In this document: piece by piece, positions 47,834-61,440 of the stretch | How the letters are laid out: the number at the start of each line of letters is the position of its first letter | Numbering within the stretch: position 1 is the first letter of the stretch | Origin: Anaeramoeba ignava | Taxonomy: Eukaryota > Metamonada > Anaeramoebidae | Length of the DNA: 64,000 nt | Direction of reading: 5' to 3' | Assembly: GCA_028826165.1 (NCBI GenBank) | Contig: JAPDFW010000017.1 | Span: 1-64,000, forward strand | Position numbers and translations under genes: made by a program | The notes under the pieces: generated by a model | Databases searched by the model: none | Told to the model about the DNA's origin: nothing | What the model saw: the letters and a program-made list of their open reading frames with translations, nothing else

Positions 47834-47991
47834 ATATAGTCAAAAAAATGAGATGTTCCACTTACTCTTCTTTTTTTAAAGTTTTTAAATTTTTTATCTT
47901 CATTTCTTATTTTTCATTTCAAAAATTATTTACAAAAGAAGCATGCAGGAATCTCACTTGAGATTTCCTTAATAAAATCAAAATCAAAATC
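47834..47991 (+). other. LINE 3' UTR with terminal stem-loop and (AAAATC)3 tail
   Basis: About 160 nt follow the last stop. A stem GGAA-TCTCA with TGAGA-T-TTCC (47948-47968, one bulged T, very small loop) lies just before AATAAAATC repeats. Stringent-type LINEs are known to carry a 3' stem-loop recognised by their RT and short terminal repeats. The resemblance here is by inspection only. Confidence 0.55.
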
Positions 47992-48720
47992 AGAAATAAA
48001 TAATTATTCTAAAAAATATAAAAAGAATTATAAAATAAAAATCAAATCCAAAAAAAAAGAATATTTAATAAAATATATTTTTATTAATATATTTATTATT
48101 CTGATATTATATTTATTATATTATTTATTAATATAATATTGATAATAAATTTTATTTCATTATTATATTAATTTTGAATATATATTTTGATTTAATATTT
48201 ATTATTGAAAAATGTTTAAAATATATAAATTAGAATAAAATTTGATTTTTTTTATTTTTTTTTTGATTTATACTTATATAAATTGAAATAAAGTTGATAA
48301 AAATATTATTTATTTTGATTTATACTTTTAAAAATTTATTTTTATTTTTAAACATTTTATATTATATATATTTTGAATTGATATTTTTATTATTATATAT
48401 TTATTAATTATATATTCATTCATTATATTTATATAATATAATTAATATTCATTTTTATTTATTATTTTTCATTTCAAATTTATATATTTTTAATAATTAA
48501 TAATAATAAATTTTGATTTATAATTAATTAATTAATTATTTCTAATATTTTTATTTTATTAATAATTCAATTATTATTTTCAAAATTTATTTTTATTTAT
48601 TTTATTAATTTATTTTTTTGATTTTTTCAAAATTTATTTACACACAAAATAAAATGAAAATAAAATAAATTACAATTAAAAATATTTATTAAATTGTTTA
48701 TAAAATATAAATTGAAATTA
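47992..48720. repeat. M block, copy 7 (starts at the LINE 3' junction)
   Basis: It lacks the first part of M (AAATGAAATTTTGAATAAAA and upstream), which suggests that this piece was lost or displaced when the LINE inserted. It is otherwise full length. Confidence 0.86.
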
Positions 48721-49430
48721 AATTAAAATTGAAATTTTAAGTTTGAAAATTGAATATAATTGAATTAATATTAATATTAATTATTATTTAATATTTTATA
48801 GATTAATTATTTTTGAAATGAAAATTAAATTATTATTTATAAATATTATTTATATTTTTGATAAAAGAATAATAAAATAATAAAATAATAAATAATAAAG
48901 AAATAAAAATAATTAAAAACAATTATCAATTTTATTTTTTCCTTTATTTTATATTTTCTCCATTTCAAAAAATACTTTTTATCTTTTTAAAAATACTTTT
49001 TATCTTTTTCTATTTTTTCTCCTTTTTAATTTATAATTTTATTTTCTCCATTTCAAAAATACTTTTTATCTTTTTATTAAATTAAATTAAATTAAATTAA
49101 ATTAAATTAAATTAAATTAAATTAAATTAAATTAAATTAAATTAAATTAAATTAAACAACTTTTAATTATATTTTTGATTAATTTAAATTCAAAATATCT
49201 TTATTTATTTATTTATTTATTTATTTTTGTTACAAAATTTTCAATAAATTAATTTTAAAATGAGATGAATAAATCAAATAAAATAAAATAAATAAATAAA
49301 TCAAATAAAATGAATAGATATATAAATAGTTATTAATAATAATAATGAATATAAATAGAATATTTATTTAATATTAATTAATTATTAATTTTATTTAATT
49401 TCATTTATTTTATAATTCAAATCTAAATTA
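48721..49430. other. M-M spacer with CTCC-rich text and AAATT pentamers
   Basis: AATTGAATATAATTGAATTA, TTTTCTCCATTTCAAAAAAT, a run of AAATT pentamers (about 49.08-49.155 kb), ACAACTTTTAATTATATTTT and TGAATAGATATATAAATAG. The same layout fills the spacers after M copies 11, 12, 14 and 15. No gene was seen. Confidence 0.75.
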
Positions 49431-50085
49431 AATTGAAATGAAAATGAAAATGAAAATGAAATTAAATTATATTTAAAATAAATTAAATTGTAAATGAAAT
49501 TAAAATGAAATTTTGAATAAAATAATAAATGAAAATAAATAAATAATTATTCTAAAAAATATAAAAGAATTCATAAAATAAAAATCAAATCCAAAAAGAA
49601 TATTTAATAAAATATATTTTTATTAATATATTTATTATTCTGATATTATATTTATTATATTATTTATTAATATAATATTGATAATAAATTTGATTCCATT
49701 ATTATATTAATTTTGAATATATATTTTGATTTAATATTTATTATTGAAAATGTTTAAAATATATAAATTGAATAAAATTTGATTTTTTATTTTTGATTTA
49801 TATTTATATAAATTGAAATAAAGTTGATAAAAAAAATATTATTTATTTTGATTTATACTTTTAAAAATTTATTTTTATTTTTTAAACATTTTACATTATA
49901 TATATTTTGAATTGATATTTATTATTATATATTTATTAATTATATATTCATTCATTATATTTATATAATATAATTAATATTCATTTTTATTTATTATTTT
50001 TCATTTCAAATTTATTTATTTTAATAATTAATAATAATAAATTTTCATTTATAATTAATTAATTAATTCTAATATTTTTATTTAA
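49431..50085. repeat. M block, copy 8, joined to variant V
   Basis: The M block is intact to AATAATAAATTTTCATTTAT, then switches to TTTAATTTAATTTAAAA exactly as at 37.85 kb. Confidence 0.84.
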
Positions 50086-50813
50086 TTTAATTTAAAAATA
50101 ATTCAAATAAATAAAATAAATTTATAATAAATAGATGTAAATATTTTAATTTAAAATTTAAAATTCAAAATTCAAAATTGATTAAAAAATAAATTTAATT
50201 AAAAAAATCAAAATTGAAATTGAAAAATGAAAATGAAATTTCAAAAAGAAATGAAATCAAAATAAATATTAATTATTCCAAAAGAATATTTAATAGAATA
50301 TTTAATAAAATATATTTTTATTAATAGATTTATTATTCTTATATTATATTTATTATATTATTTATTAATATAATATTGATAATAAATTTGATTATATTAT
50401 TATATTAATTTTGAATATAATTAAATTGATATTTATTTTTGAAAAATGTTTGTAATATATATTTTGATTTTATTTTTCATTTTTCTTTTTGATTTATATT
50501 TATTAATTATATATTAAAAATAAAAATAATTATAATTTGATTATTTATTCATTAATTTATAATATTTTAATGTTGGAAAATAAAATAAAATATTTTCATT
50601 TCTTTCTTAATGATTTATAAATTGAAAAAAGATATTTAATAAAATAAATTCATTGAAAAATAAATCTAAATTACATTCTGTTGTAAATAAATAAATAAAT
50701 AAAAACAATTCTTTTTGTTTTTTTAATAAATTTTTCCATAATTGATAATACTTTTTACAAAAATTGAAAATAAATATTCTCCATTTTCAACCCATTTTTC
50801 AAGATATAAAGAG
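50086..50813. repeat. M variant V, copy 2, leading into island B
   Basis: Matches 37.85-38.59 kb, with small indels mainly in homopolymers. Confidence 0.7.
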
Positions 50814-51133
50814 GTAAGTATATCACTTACAAAACACATATTAGTGAGGGGAACGGGGGAGAACTAGTGAAAGGGGGTAAGAGGAGCAACCGAGCGAAAG
50901 CGAGTATGTGTTTGACAACTGAGATTTGTCAAACAAACTGAATAGATTTATTTAATGAGAAAGGATTCCTTTCGAATAAACAAATAAATAAATCCATATG
51001 AAAGACTTGTTTGACAAATCTCAGTTTGTAATTCCAAAACAACATACAAGACATTTCGAATATCGAGGTTTGACAACCCTGAGGGTTGGTAACAACGGCT
51101 GTAAGTCGGTGTTAACGGGGAGGGAGGCGGGCA
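50814..51133 (+). ncRNA. GC-rich, palindrome-rich island B, copy 2
   Basis: The 3' part (from about 50971) is almost identical to copy 1, with one visible A-to-G difference in TATCGAGG. The 5' part differs mainly by shorter G-, T- and A-runs (GGGGG for GGGGGG, TTTGAC for TTTTGAC, AACTGAG for AAACTGAG). That weakens the long stem slightly. The homopolymer-only pattern suggests either sequencing error or slippage. The short inverted repeat GTAAGT/ACTTAC (50814-50830) and the CAACCC/GGGTTG hairpin are kept. Confidence 0.45.
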
Positions 51134-51700
51134 CTATTCACTTTTTTTTATTAATTTATTTATTTTCTTTCTTTTATTTTTATTTTTTCATTTTTTATTT
51201 TTTCTTTTCTTTTTTTTTTTATAAATTAGAATAAAATTTGATTTTTTTTTATTTTTTTTTTGATTTATATTTATATAAATTGAAATTAAGTTGATAAAAA
51301 TATTATTTATTTTTGATTTATACTTTTAAAAATTTATTTTTATTTTTAAACATTTTGTTACCATATATATTTTGAATTGATATTTATTATTATATATTTA
51401 TTAATTATATATTCATTCTTTATATTTATATAATATAATTAATATTCATTTTTATTTATTATTTTTCATTTCAAATTTATTTATTTTAATAATTAATAAT
51501 AATAAATTTTGATTTATAATTAATTAATTAATTAATTCTAATATTTTTATTTTATTAATAATTCAATTATTATTTTCAAAATTTATTTTTATTTTATTAA
51601 TTTTATTTTTGATTTTTCAAAATTTATTTACACACAAAATAAAATGAAAAATAAAATAAATTACAATTAAAAATATTTATTAAATTGTTTTAAAATATAA
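51134..51700. repeat. M block, second half only, after island B copy 2
   Basis: Resumes at ATAAATTAGAATAAAATTTG, the same junction as at 38.98 kb, after a TTTTA/TTTC-rich run. Confidence 0.82.
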
Positions 51701-52340
51701 AATATAAATTAAATTGAAAAATAAATTAAATTAAATTAAATTGAAAAAAATTGAATATAATTGAAAATTAAATTAAATTGAAATTTATTATTTAAATTGA
51801 AAAAAAATTTTTATTTTTTAATTGAAAATTAAATTTAATTTATAAAATTATTTAAATTTGAATGAAAAAATAATAAAAAAATAATAAAAAAATAAAAAGA
51901 AATAAAAATAATTAAAACAATTATGAATTTTATAATTGAAAATTTAATTGAAAATGTAAATTCAAAAAAATTTAATTAAAAATAAAAATGAAAATCAAAT
52001 CTAAAATTTTTTTTCCTTTTTAATTTAAATTAATAAAAATTTCAAAAAAATTTCAATCTTTTAAATTAAATTAAATTAAATTAAATTAAATTAAATTAAA
52101 TTAAAATTAAAATTAAATTTCAAATTAAATTAAAAAAAATATCAAATTTAAAATTAAATTAAAAATAAATTAAATTAATTTGAAAATGAAATTTAAAATA
52201 AATAAAAATAAATCAAATCAAAATAAATTAAAATCAAATTAAAGATAAATAAAAATTAAAATCAAATCAAATTAAATTCAAATATAAATAGAAATTAAAT
52301 TTAATTCAAATTAAAATTTAAATTTCAAATTTAAATTCAA
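51701..52340. other. Degraded A/T-rich spacer
   Basis: It retains hints of the CTCC spacer (TTTTCCTTTTTAATTT), AAATT pentamers at about 52.06-52.11 kb and a CAAAT array, but with many A insertions. No gene was seen. Confidence 0.5.
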
Positions 52341-53165
52341 ATTAAATTGAAAATAAAATGAAATTGAAAATGAAAATGAAAATGAAAATGAAATTAAATT
52401 ATATTTAAAATAAATTAAATTGTAAATGAAATTAAAATGAAATTTTGAATAAAATAATAAATGAAAATAAATAAATAATTATTCTAAAAATATAAAAAGA
52501 ATTACAAAATAAAAATCAAATCCAAAAAGAATATTTAATAAAATATATTTTTATTAATATATTTATTATTCTTATATTATATTTATTATATTATTTATTA
52601 ATATAATATTGATAATAAATTTGATTCCATTATTATATTAATTTTGAATATATATTTTGATTTAATATTTATTATTGAAAAATGTTTAAAATATATAAAT
52701 TGGAATAAAATTTGATTTTTTTTATTTTTTTGATTTATATTTATATAAATTGAAATAAAGTTGATAAAAAAATATTATTTATTTTGATTTATACTTTTAA
52801 AAATTTATTTTTATTTTTAAACATTTTACATTACATATATTTTGAATTGATATTTATTATTATATATTTATTAATTATATATTCATTCATTATATTTATA
52901 TAATATAATTAATATTCATTTTTATTTATTATTTTTCATTTCAAATTTATTTATTTTAATAATTAATAATAATAAATTTCATTTATAATTAATTAATTAA
53001 TTAATTCTAATATTTTTATTTTATTAATAATTCAATTATTATTTTCAAAATTTATTTTTTATTTTATTAATTTTATTTTTGATTTTTCAAAATTCATTTA
53101 CACACAAAATAAAATGAAAATAAAATAAATTACAATTAAAAATATTTATTTATTAAATTTATTAT
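52341..53165. repeat. M block, copy 10
   Basis: Full length. It carries TTATTCTTATATTATATTTA in place of TTATTCTGATATTATATTTA, a diagnostic base shared with copy 12 and variant V. Confidence 0.87.
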
Positions 53166-53965
53166 AAAAAATATGAAAATAATAAATTGAAAATGAAATT
53201 GAAAATGAATTGAAATGAATTGAAAATTAAATGAAAATAAATTGAAAATAAATTGAAAATGTAATTGAAAATAAAATTGAAAACAATTGAAAATGTAATT
53301 GAAAATGTAATTGAAAATGTAATTGAAAATGTAATTGAAAATGTAAATTGAAAATGTAATTGAAAAAAATGAAAATTGAAAATAATTGAAAATGAAATTG
53401 AAAATGTAATTGAAAATGAAATGAAAAATAATGAAAATGTAATTGAAAAGAAATAAATTGAAAATGTAATTGAAATGTAATTGAAAATGTAATTGAAAAA
53501 AAAAAATGAAAAATTGAAAAAATTGAAAAAATGAAAAATTGAAAAATGTAATTGAAAATTTAATTGAAAATGAAATTGAAAAATAAATACTTTTGAAAAT
53601 GTAATTGAAAAATGTAAATGAAAAATAATTGAAAATTAATTGAAAATTAATTGAAAATGTAATTGAAAATGTAATTGAAAATGTAATTGAAAATGTAATT
53701 GAAAATGTAATTGAAAATGTAATTGAAAATGTAATTGAAAAATGTAATTGAAAATGTAATTGAAAATTAAATTGAAAATGTAATTGAAAATGTAATTGAA
53801 AAATTTGAAAATTGAAAATTAAATTGAAATTGTAATTGAAAATTAATTGAAAATTAAATTGAAAAATTAAATTGAAAAATTGAAAAATGAAAATTAATTG
53901 AAAATGTAAAAAAATCAAAAAATGAAAATTGAAAAATGAAAAAAAATTGTAATTGAAAATAAAAA
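53166..53965. repeat. R12b array, long and irregular
   Basis: GAAAATGTAATT units with many deletions and GAAAAATTGAAAAA insertions. The 260-codon Phe-rich minus-strand frame is array translation and is rejected as a gene. Confidence 0.88.
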
Positions 53966-54240
53966 AAAAAAAATAAATTAAATTAAATTAAATCAAATTG
54001 AAAAAATAAATGAAAATAAATTCAAATCAAATTAAATCAAATTGAAAATAAAAAAAATTAAATTGAAAATAAAATAAATAAATTGAAAAAGAAAAATAAT
54101 TGAAAATTCAAAAAATTCAAAAGAAATAAATTAAATTTAAATTCAAATTCAAATTCAAATTCAAATTAAAAATCAAATTAAATTAAAAATTAAATTAAAT
54201 TTAAATTCAAATTAAATTAAATTCAAAATTAAATTAAAAT
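53966..54240. repeat. Degenerate CAAAT-rich segment
   Basis: AAATTCAAATT and AAATCAAATT words mixed with A-runs. It occupies the place where S172 or a CAAAT array stands in other units. Confidence 0.6.
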
Positions 54241-55045
54241 TGAAAATGAAAATGAAAATTGAAATGAAATTAAATTATATTTAAAATAAATTAAATTGTA
54301 AATGAAATTAAAATGAAATTTTGAATAAAATAATAAATGAAAATAAATAAATAATTATTCTAAAAATATAAAAAGAATTACAAAATAAAAATCAAATCCA
54401 AAAAGAATATTTAATAAAATATATTTTTATTAATATATTTATTATTCTGATATTATATTTATTATATTATTTATTAATATAATATTGATAATAAATTTGA
54501 TTCCATTATTATATTAATTTTGAATATATATTTTGATTTAATATTTATTATTGAAAAATGTTTAAAATATATAAATTAGAATAAAATTTGATTTTTTTAT
54601 TTTTTGATTTATATTTATATAAATTGAAATAAAGTTGATAAAAATATTATTTATTTTGATTTATACTTTTAAAAATTTATTTTTATTTTTAAACATTTTA
54701 CATTATATATATTTTGAATTGATATTTATTATTATATATTTATTAATTATATATTCATTCATTATATTTATATAATATAATTAATATTCATTTTTATTTA
54801 TTATTTTTCATTTCAAATTTATTTATTTTAATAATTAATAATAATATATTTTGATTTATAATTAATTAATTAATTAATTCTAATATTTTTATTTTATTAA
54901 TAATTCAATTATTATTTTCAAAATTTATTTTTATTTATTTTATTAATTTTATTTTTGATTTTTCAAAATTCATTTACACACAAAATAAAATGAAAATAAA
55001 ATAAATTACAATTAAAAATATTTATTAAATTGTTTACAAAATATA
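54241..55045. repeat. M block, copy 11
   Basis: Full length, TTATTCTGATATT type. The next copy begins about 1.5 kb downstream. Confidence 0.88.
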
Positions 55046-55740
55046 AATTAAATTGAAATTGAAATTAAATTAAATTTTAAGTTGAAAATTGAATATAATT
55101 GAATTAATATTAATATTAATTATTATTTAATATTTTATAGATTAATTATTTTTGAAATTGAAAATTAAATTATTATTTATAAATATTATTTATATTTTTG
55201 ATAAAAGAATAATAAAATAATAAAATAATAAATAATAAAGAAATAAAAATAATTAAAACAATTCATCAATTTTATATTTATTTTTTCTCCTTTTATTTTT
55301 ATATATTTTCTCCATTTCAAAAATACTTTTTTATCTTTTAAAAATACTTTTATCTTTTCTATTTTTTTCTCCTTTTAATTTATAATTTTATTTTCTCCAT
55401 TTCAAAAAAAATACTTTTTATCTTTTTATAAATTTTTATTAAATTAAATTAAATTAAATTAAATTAAATTAAATTAAACAACTTTTAATTATATTTTTGA
55501 TTAATTTAAATTCAAAATATCTTTTATTTATTTATTTATTTATTTTTGTTACAAAATTTTCAATAAATTAATTTAAAATGAGATGAATGAATAAAGAATA
55601 AATCAAATAAATAAATCAAATAAAATGAATAGATATATAAATAGTTATTAATAATAATGAATATAAATAGAATATTTATTTAATATTAATTAATTATTAA
55701 TTTAATTTAATTTCATTTATTTTATAATTCAAACTAAAAT
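55046..55740. other. M-M spacer with CTCC text and AAATT pentamers
   Basis: Same order as 48.72-49.43 kb. The pentamer run is about half as long (about 55.44-55.48 kb). No gene was seen. Confidence 0.75.
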
Positions 55741-56570
55741 TGAAATTGAAAATGAAAATGAAAATGAAAATGAAATTAAATTATATTTAAAATAAATTAA
55801 ATTGTAAATGAAATTAAAATGAAATTTTGAATAAAATAATAAATGAAAATAAATAAATAATTATTCTAAAAAATATAAAAAGAATTACAAAATAAAAATC
55901 AAATCCAAAAAGAATATTTAATAAAATATATTTTTATTAATATATTTATTATTCTTATATTATATTTATTATATTATTTATTAATATAATATTGATAATA
56001 AATTTGATTCCATTATTATATTAATTTTGAATATATATTTTGATTTAATATTTATTATTGAAAAATGTTTAAAATATATAAATTAGAATAAAATTTGATT
56101 TTTTTATTTTTTTTGATTTATATTTATATAAATTGAAATTAAAGTTGATAAAAAAATATTATTTATTTTGATTTATACTTTTAAAAATTTATTTTTATTT
56201 TTAAACATTTTACATTATATATATTTTGAATTGATATTTATTATTATATATTTATTAATTATATATTCATTCATTATATTTATATAATATAATTAATATT
56301 CATTTTTATTTATTATTTTTCATTTCAAATTTATTTATTTTAATAATTAATAATAATAAATTTTGATTTTATAATTAATTAATTAATTAATTCTAATATT
56401 TTTATTTTATTAATAATTCAATTATTATTTTCAAAATTTATTTTTTATTTATTTTATTAATTTTATTTTTTTGATTTTTTCAAAATTCATTTACACACAA
56501 AAATAAAATGAAAATAAAATAAATTACAATTAAAAATATTTATTAAATTGTTTACAAAATATAAATTGAA
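55741..56570. repeat. M block, copy 12
   Basis: Full length, TTATTCTTATATT type. Confidence 0.88.
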
Positions 56571-57240
56571 ATTGAAAATGAAAATAAATTAAATTAAATT
56601 TTAAGTTGAAAATTGAATATAATTGAATTAATATTAATATTAATTATTATTTAATATTTTATAGATTAATTATTTTTGAAATTCAAAATTAAATTATTAT
56701 TTATAAATATTATTTATATTTTTGATAAAAGAATAATAAAATAATAAAATAATAAAATAATAAAGAAATAAAAATAATTAAACAATTATCAATTTTATAT
56801 TTATTTTTCTCCTTTTATTTTTTATATTTTTTCCATTTCAAAAATTTAAAAAATTTTTTTATCTTTTAAAAATACTTTTTATCTTTTAAATTTTTTATTT
56901 TTTATTTTTTTAATTTATAATTTTATTTTCTCCATTTCAAAAATACTTTTATCTTTAAATTCAAATTAAATTAAAAACAACTTTTAATTAAAATATTTTT
57001 GATTAATTTAAATTCAAAATTAAATTTTCAATAAATTAATTTAAAATGAATAAATGAATAAATAAATAAATAAAATAAAAAATAAAATAAATAAATAAAT
57101 CAAATAAAATGAATAGATATATAAAATTATTTATTAATAATAATAATGAAATAAATAGAATATTTATTTAAATTAATTAATTCAAAAATTAATTTTAATT
57201 TAATTTTTTCATTTTATTTTTTTATAATTCAAATCTAAAT
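56571..57240. other. M-M spacer, partly degraded, pentamers nearly lost
   Basis: CTCCATTTCAAAAATAC and ACAACTTTTAATT landmarks remain, but the AAATT run has shrunk to two or three units. No gene was seen. Confidence 0.65.
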
Positions 57241-58060
57241 TGAAATTAAATTGAAATGAAAAATGAAAATGAAAAATTAAAATTAAATATTTAAAATAAA
57301 TTAAATTGTAAATGAAATTAAAATGAAATTTTGAATAAAATAATAAATGAAAATAAATAAATAATTATTCTAAAAATATAAAAAGAATTACAAAATAAAA
57401 ATCAAATCCAAAAAGAATATTTAATAAAATATATTTTTATTAATATATTTATTATTCTGATATTATATTTATTATATTATTTATTAATATAATATTGATA
57501 ATAAATTTGATTCCATTATTATATTAATTTTGAATATATATTTTGATTTAATATTTATTATTGAAAAATGTTTAAAATATATAAATTAGAATAAAATTTG
57601 ATTTTTTTTATTTTTTTTGATTTCATATTTATATAAATTGAAATTAAAGTTGATAAAAAAATATTATTTATTTTGATTTATACTTTTAAAAATTTATTTT
57701 TATTTTTAAACATTTTACATTATATATATTTTGAATTGATATTTATTATTATATATTTATTAATTATATATTCATTCATTATATTTATATAATATAATTA
57801 ATATTCATTTTTATTTATTATTTTTCATTTCAAATTTATTTATTTTAATAATTAATAATAATAAATTTTGATTTATAATTAATTAATTAATTAATTCTAA
57901 TATTTTTATTTTATTAATAATTCAATTATTATTTTCAAAATTTATTTTTATTTATTTTATTAATTTTATTTTTGATTTTTCAAAAATTCATTTACACACA
58001 AAATAAAATGAAAATAAAATAAATTACAATTAAAAATATTTATTAAAAATTGTTTATAAA
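57241..58060. repeat. M block, copy 13
   Basis: Full length, with a one-base C insertion at GATTTCATATTT. Confidence 0.88.
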
Positions 58061-58249
58061 AATATAAAAAAATTGAAATTGAAAATGAAAATAAATTGAA
58101 AAAATTGAAAATTGAAAATTGAAAATTGAAAATAATTGAAAAAAATGAAAATTAATTGAAAAATTAATTAAATTTAAATTTTATAAATTTGAAAATTTTT
58201 GAAAATTAAAATTAAAAAATTAATAAAAAAGAAATTATTTATATTTTTA

Positions 58250-58284
<35 letters not shown>

Positions 58285-58990
58285 AAAATAAAAAAAAATA
58301 AAATTGAAATTAAAATTGAAAATTATCAATTTTAATTTATTTTTCTCCTTTAATTTTTATAAAATTGATTTCAAAAATTTATTTTTGAAAAATAAAAAAA
58401 TTAAATTTAAATTAATTTAATTTTATTTTTAAATTTAAATTAAATGAAAAATATTTTTTTAAATTTTAAAAATAAAATTAAATAAAATTTGAAATGAAAA
58501 TTTTAAAAAATTGAATTAAAAATTTTTTTTAAATTTAAAAAATTTAAATTTAAATTTATTAAAATTTATAAATTAAATTTATTTATTTAAATTTATTTTT
58601 TATTAAATTGAATTTAAATTTAAAATAAAAAATTAAATTAAAAATTTAAATTTAAATTTATTTAAATATAAATAAATTTAAAATTTAAAATTTTAAAATT
58701 TAAATTTAAAATAAATTTATTTATGAAATTTATTTATTTATTTATTTATTTATAAAATTTATTTAAATTTAAATAAAATTTTAAATAAATTATTTAAAAA
58801 ATGAAAAAATAAAAAAAAAAATAAAATAAATTTTAAATCAAATAAAAAATTCAAATAAATTCAAAAAAATAAAAAATAAATAATATATAAATATTATAAA
58901 TTTAAATAATAATGAATATTAAAATAGAAAATTTAAATTAATTAATAAAATTAATTTAAATTTAATTTCATTTTATTTTATAATTCAAAT
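58061..58990. other. Heavily degraded M-M spacer
   Basis: Almost pure A/T with AAATTTAAATT patterns. Only TTTTCTCCTTTAATTTTTAT and the AATTCAAATCTAAATT end are recognisable. No gene was seen, and poor consensus is possible. Confidence 0.55.
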
Positions 58991-59825
58991 CTAAATTTAA
59001 ATTTAAAATTAAATTGAAATTAAAATTGAAAATGAAAATTAAATTATATTTAAAAATAAATTAAATTAAAAATGAAATTAAAATAAATTTGAATAAAAAT
59101 AATAAAATGAAAAATAAATAAATAATTATTCTAAAAATATATTAAAAAATTACAAAATAAAAATCAAATCCAAAAAGAATATTTAATAAAATATATTTTT
59201 ATTAATATATTTATTATTCTGATATTATATTTATTATATTATTTATTAATATAATATTGATAATAAATTTGATTCCATTATTATATTAATTTTGAATATA
59301 TATTTTGATTTAATATTTATTATTGAAAATGTTTAAAATATATAAATTAGAATAAAATTTGATTTTTTTTATTTTTTTTGATTTATATTTATATAAATTG
59401 AAATAAAGTTGATAAAAATATTATTTATTTTGATTTATACTTTTAAAAATTTATTTTTATTTTTTAAACATTTTACACTATATATATTTTGAATTGATAT
59501 TTATTATTATATATTTATTAATTATATATTCATTCATTATATTTATATAATATAATTAATATTCATTTTTATTTATTATTTTTCATTTCAAATTTATTTA
59601 TTTTAATAATTAATAATAATAAATTTTGATTTATAATTAATTAATTAATTAATTCTAATATTTTTATTTTATTAATAATTCAATTATTATTTTCAAAATT
59701 TATTTTTATTTATTTTATTAATTTTATTTTTGATTTTTCAAAATTTATTTACACAAAAATAAAATGAAAATAAAATAAATTACAATTAAAAATATTTATT
59801 AAATTGTTTACAAAATATAAAATGA
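58991..59825. repeat. M block, copy 14
   Basis: The edge is slightly degraded (AAATATATTAAAAAATTAC) and the remainder is standard. Confidence 0.86.
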
Positions 59826-60590
59826 AATTGAAAATGAAAATTAAATTAAATTAATTTTTAAGTTGAAAATTGAAAATAAAATTGAATTGAAATTAATATT
59901 AAAAATTGAATTTAAAATTTTTTAAATTAAATTATTTTTGAAATAAAATTAAATTATTATTTATAAATATTATTTATATTTTTGATAAAAAAATTTTTGA
60001 AATAATAAAATAATAAAAATAAAAAAATAAATTAAAATTAAATAATTATAAATTTTAGAAATTTATTTTTAATTTTTAATTTTTATTTTTATTTTAAATT
60101 TAAATTATTTTCTCCATTTCAAAAATTATTTTTTATATATTAAAAAAATTGATTTTTATCTTTTCTATTTTTCTCCTTTTAATTTATAATTTTATTTTCT
60201 CCATTTCAAAAAAAATGCTTTTTATCTTTTTTATTAAATTAAATTAAATTAAATTAAATTAAATTAAATTAAATTAAATTAAATTAAATTAAATTAAATT
60301 AAATTAAATTAAATTAAATTAAAAACAACTTTTAATTTTGAAAATTAATTTAAAAATAAATTAAATATATTTATTTAATTTAAATTTTTTTTATTATAAA
60401 ATTTTCAATTTAAAATAAAATGAAAAATGAAAAAAAATAAATCAAATAAATAAATCAAATAAATGAATAGATATATAAAATTTATTAATAATAATAATGA
60501 ATATAAATAGAATATTTATTTAATATTAATTAATTATTAATTTTTATTTAAATTTAATTTATTTTAAAATAAAATGAAAATTTTAAATTG
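59826..60590. other. M-M spacer with the longest AAATT pentamer run
   Basis: The pentamer run covers about 60.23-60.325 kb (about 18 units), after CTCCATTTCAAAAAAAATGC. No gene was seen. Confidence 0.7.
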
Positions 60591-61440
60591 AAAAAAAAAA
60601 AAAAAAATGAAATTGAAAATGAAAATGAAATGAAATTAAATTATATTTAAAAATAAATTAAATTGTAAAAATGAAGTTAAAATGAAATTTTGAATAAAAT
60701 AATAAATGAAAATAAATAATTATTCTAAAAAATATAAAAAGAATTACAAAATAAAAATCAAATTAAAAAAAAAAGAATATTTAATAAAATATATTTTTAT
60801 TAATATATTTATTATTCTGATATTATATTTATTATATTATTTATTAATATAATATTGATAATAAATTTGATTTCATTATTGTATTAATTTTGAATATATA
60901 TTTTGATTTAATATTTATTATTGAAAATGTTTAAAAAATATATAAATTAGAATAAAATTTAATTTTTTTTATTTTTTTTTGATTTATATTTATGTAAATT
61001 GAAATAAAGTTGATAAAAAAAATATTATTTATTTTGATTTATACTTTTAAAAATTTATTTTTATTTTTTAAACATTTTATATTACATATATTTTGAATTG
61101 ATATTTATTATTACATATTTATTAATTATATATTCATTTATTATATTTATATAATATAATTAATATTCATTTTTATTTATTATTTTTCATTTCAAATTTA
61201 TATTTTTTTAATAATTAATAATAATAAATTTTCATTTATAATTAATTAATTAATTAATTCTAATATTTTTTGTTTTATTAATAATTCAATTATTATTTTC
61301 AAAATTTATTTTTATTTATTTTATTAATTTTATTTTTTTTGATTTTTCCAAAATTTATTTACACACAAAATAAAATGAAAATAAAATAAATTACAATTAA
61401 AAATATTTATTAAATTGTTTACAAAATATAAATTGAAATT
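60591..61440. repeat. M block, copy 15
   Basis: Full length with scattered substitutions (TTTATGTAAATTG, TTTTTTGTTTTATTAAT), making it one of the more diverged copies. Confidence 0.86.

Larger units (their letters stand above)
43491..47991 (+). mobile_element. Non-LTR (LINE-type) retrotransposon with APE endonuclease and RT
   Basis: A roughly 4.5-kb element and the only protein-coding unit in the window. Its order is an RRM-like N-terminus, APE endonuclease, reverse transcriptase, CCHC-type zinc knuckle, a low-complexity Asn/Glu then Lys/Arg tail, a short 3' UTR with a stem-loop at 47948-47968, and an (AAAATC)3 tail at 47974-47991. The 5' edge lies at the end of an R12b array. The 3' edge joins an M block at AAATAAATAATTATTCT. 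No LTRs, RNase H or separate ORF1 were seen, and I cannot define a target-site duplication. Two frame breaks and a short RT A-B spacing suggest an inactive copy. The clade is not assigned; APE plus a C-terminal C-x2-C...H-x4-C knuckle is compatible with several APE-type clades such as I, Tad1, R1 and L1/Tx1. Confidence 0.92.
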
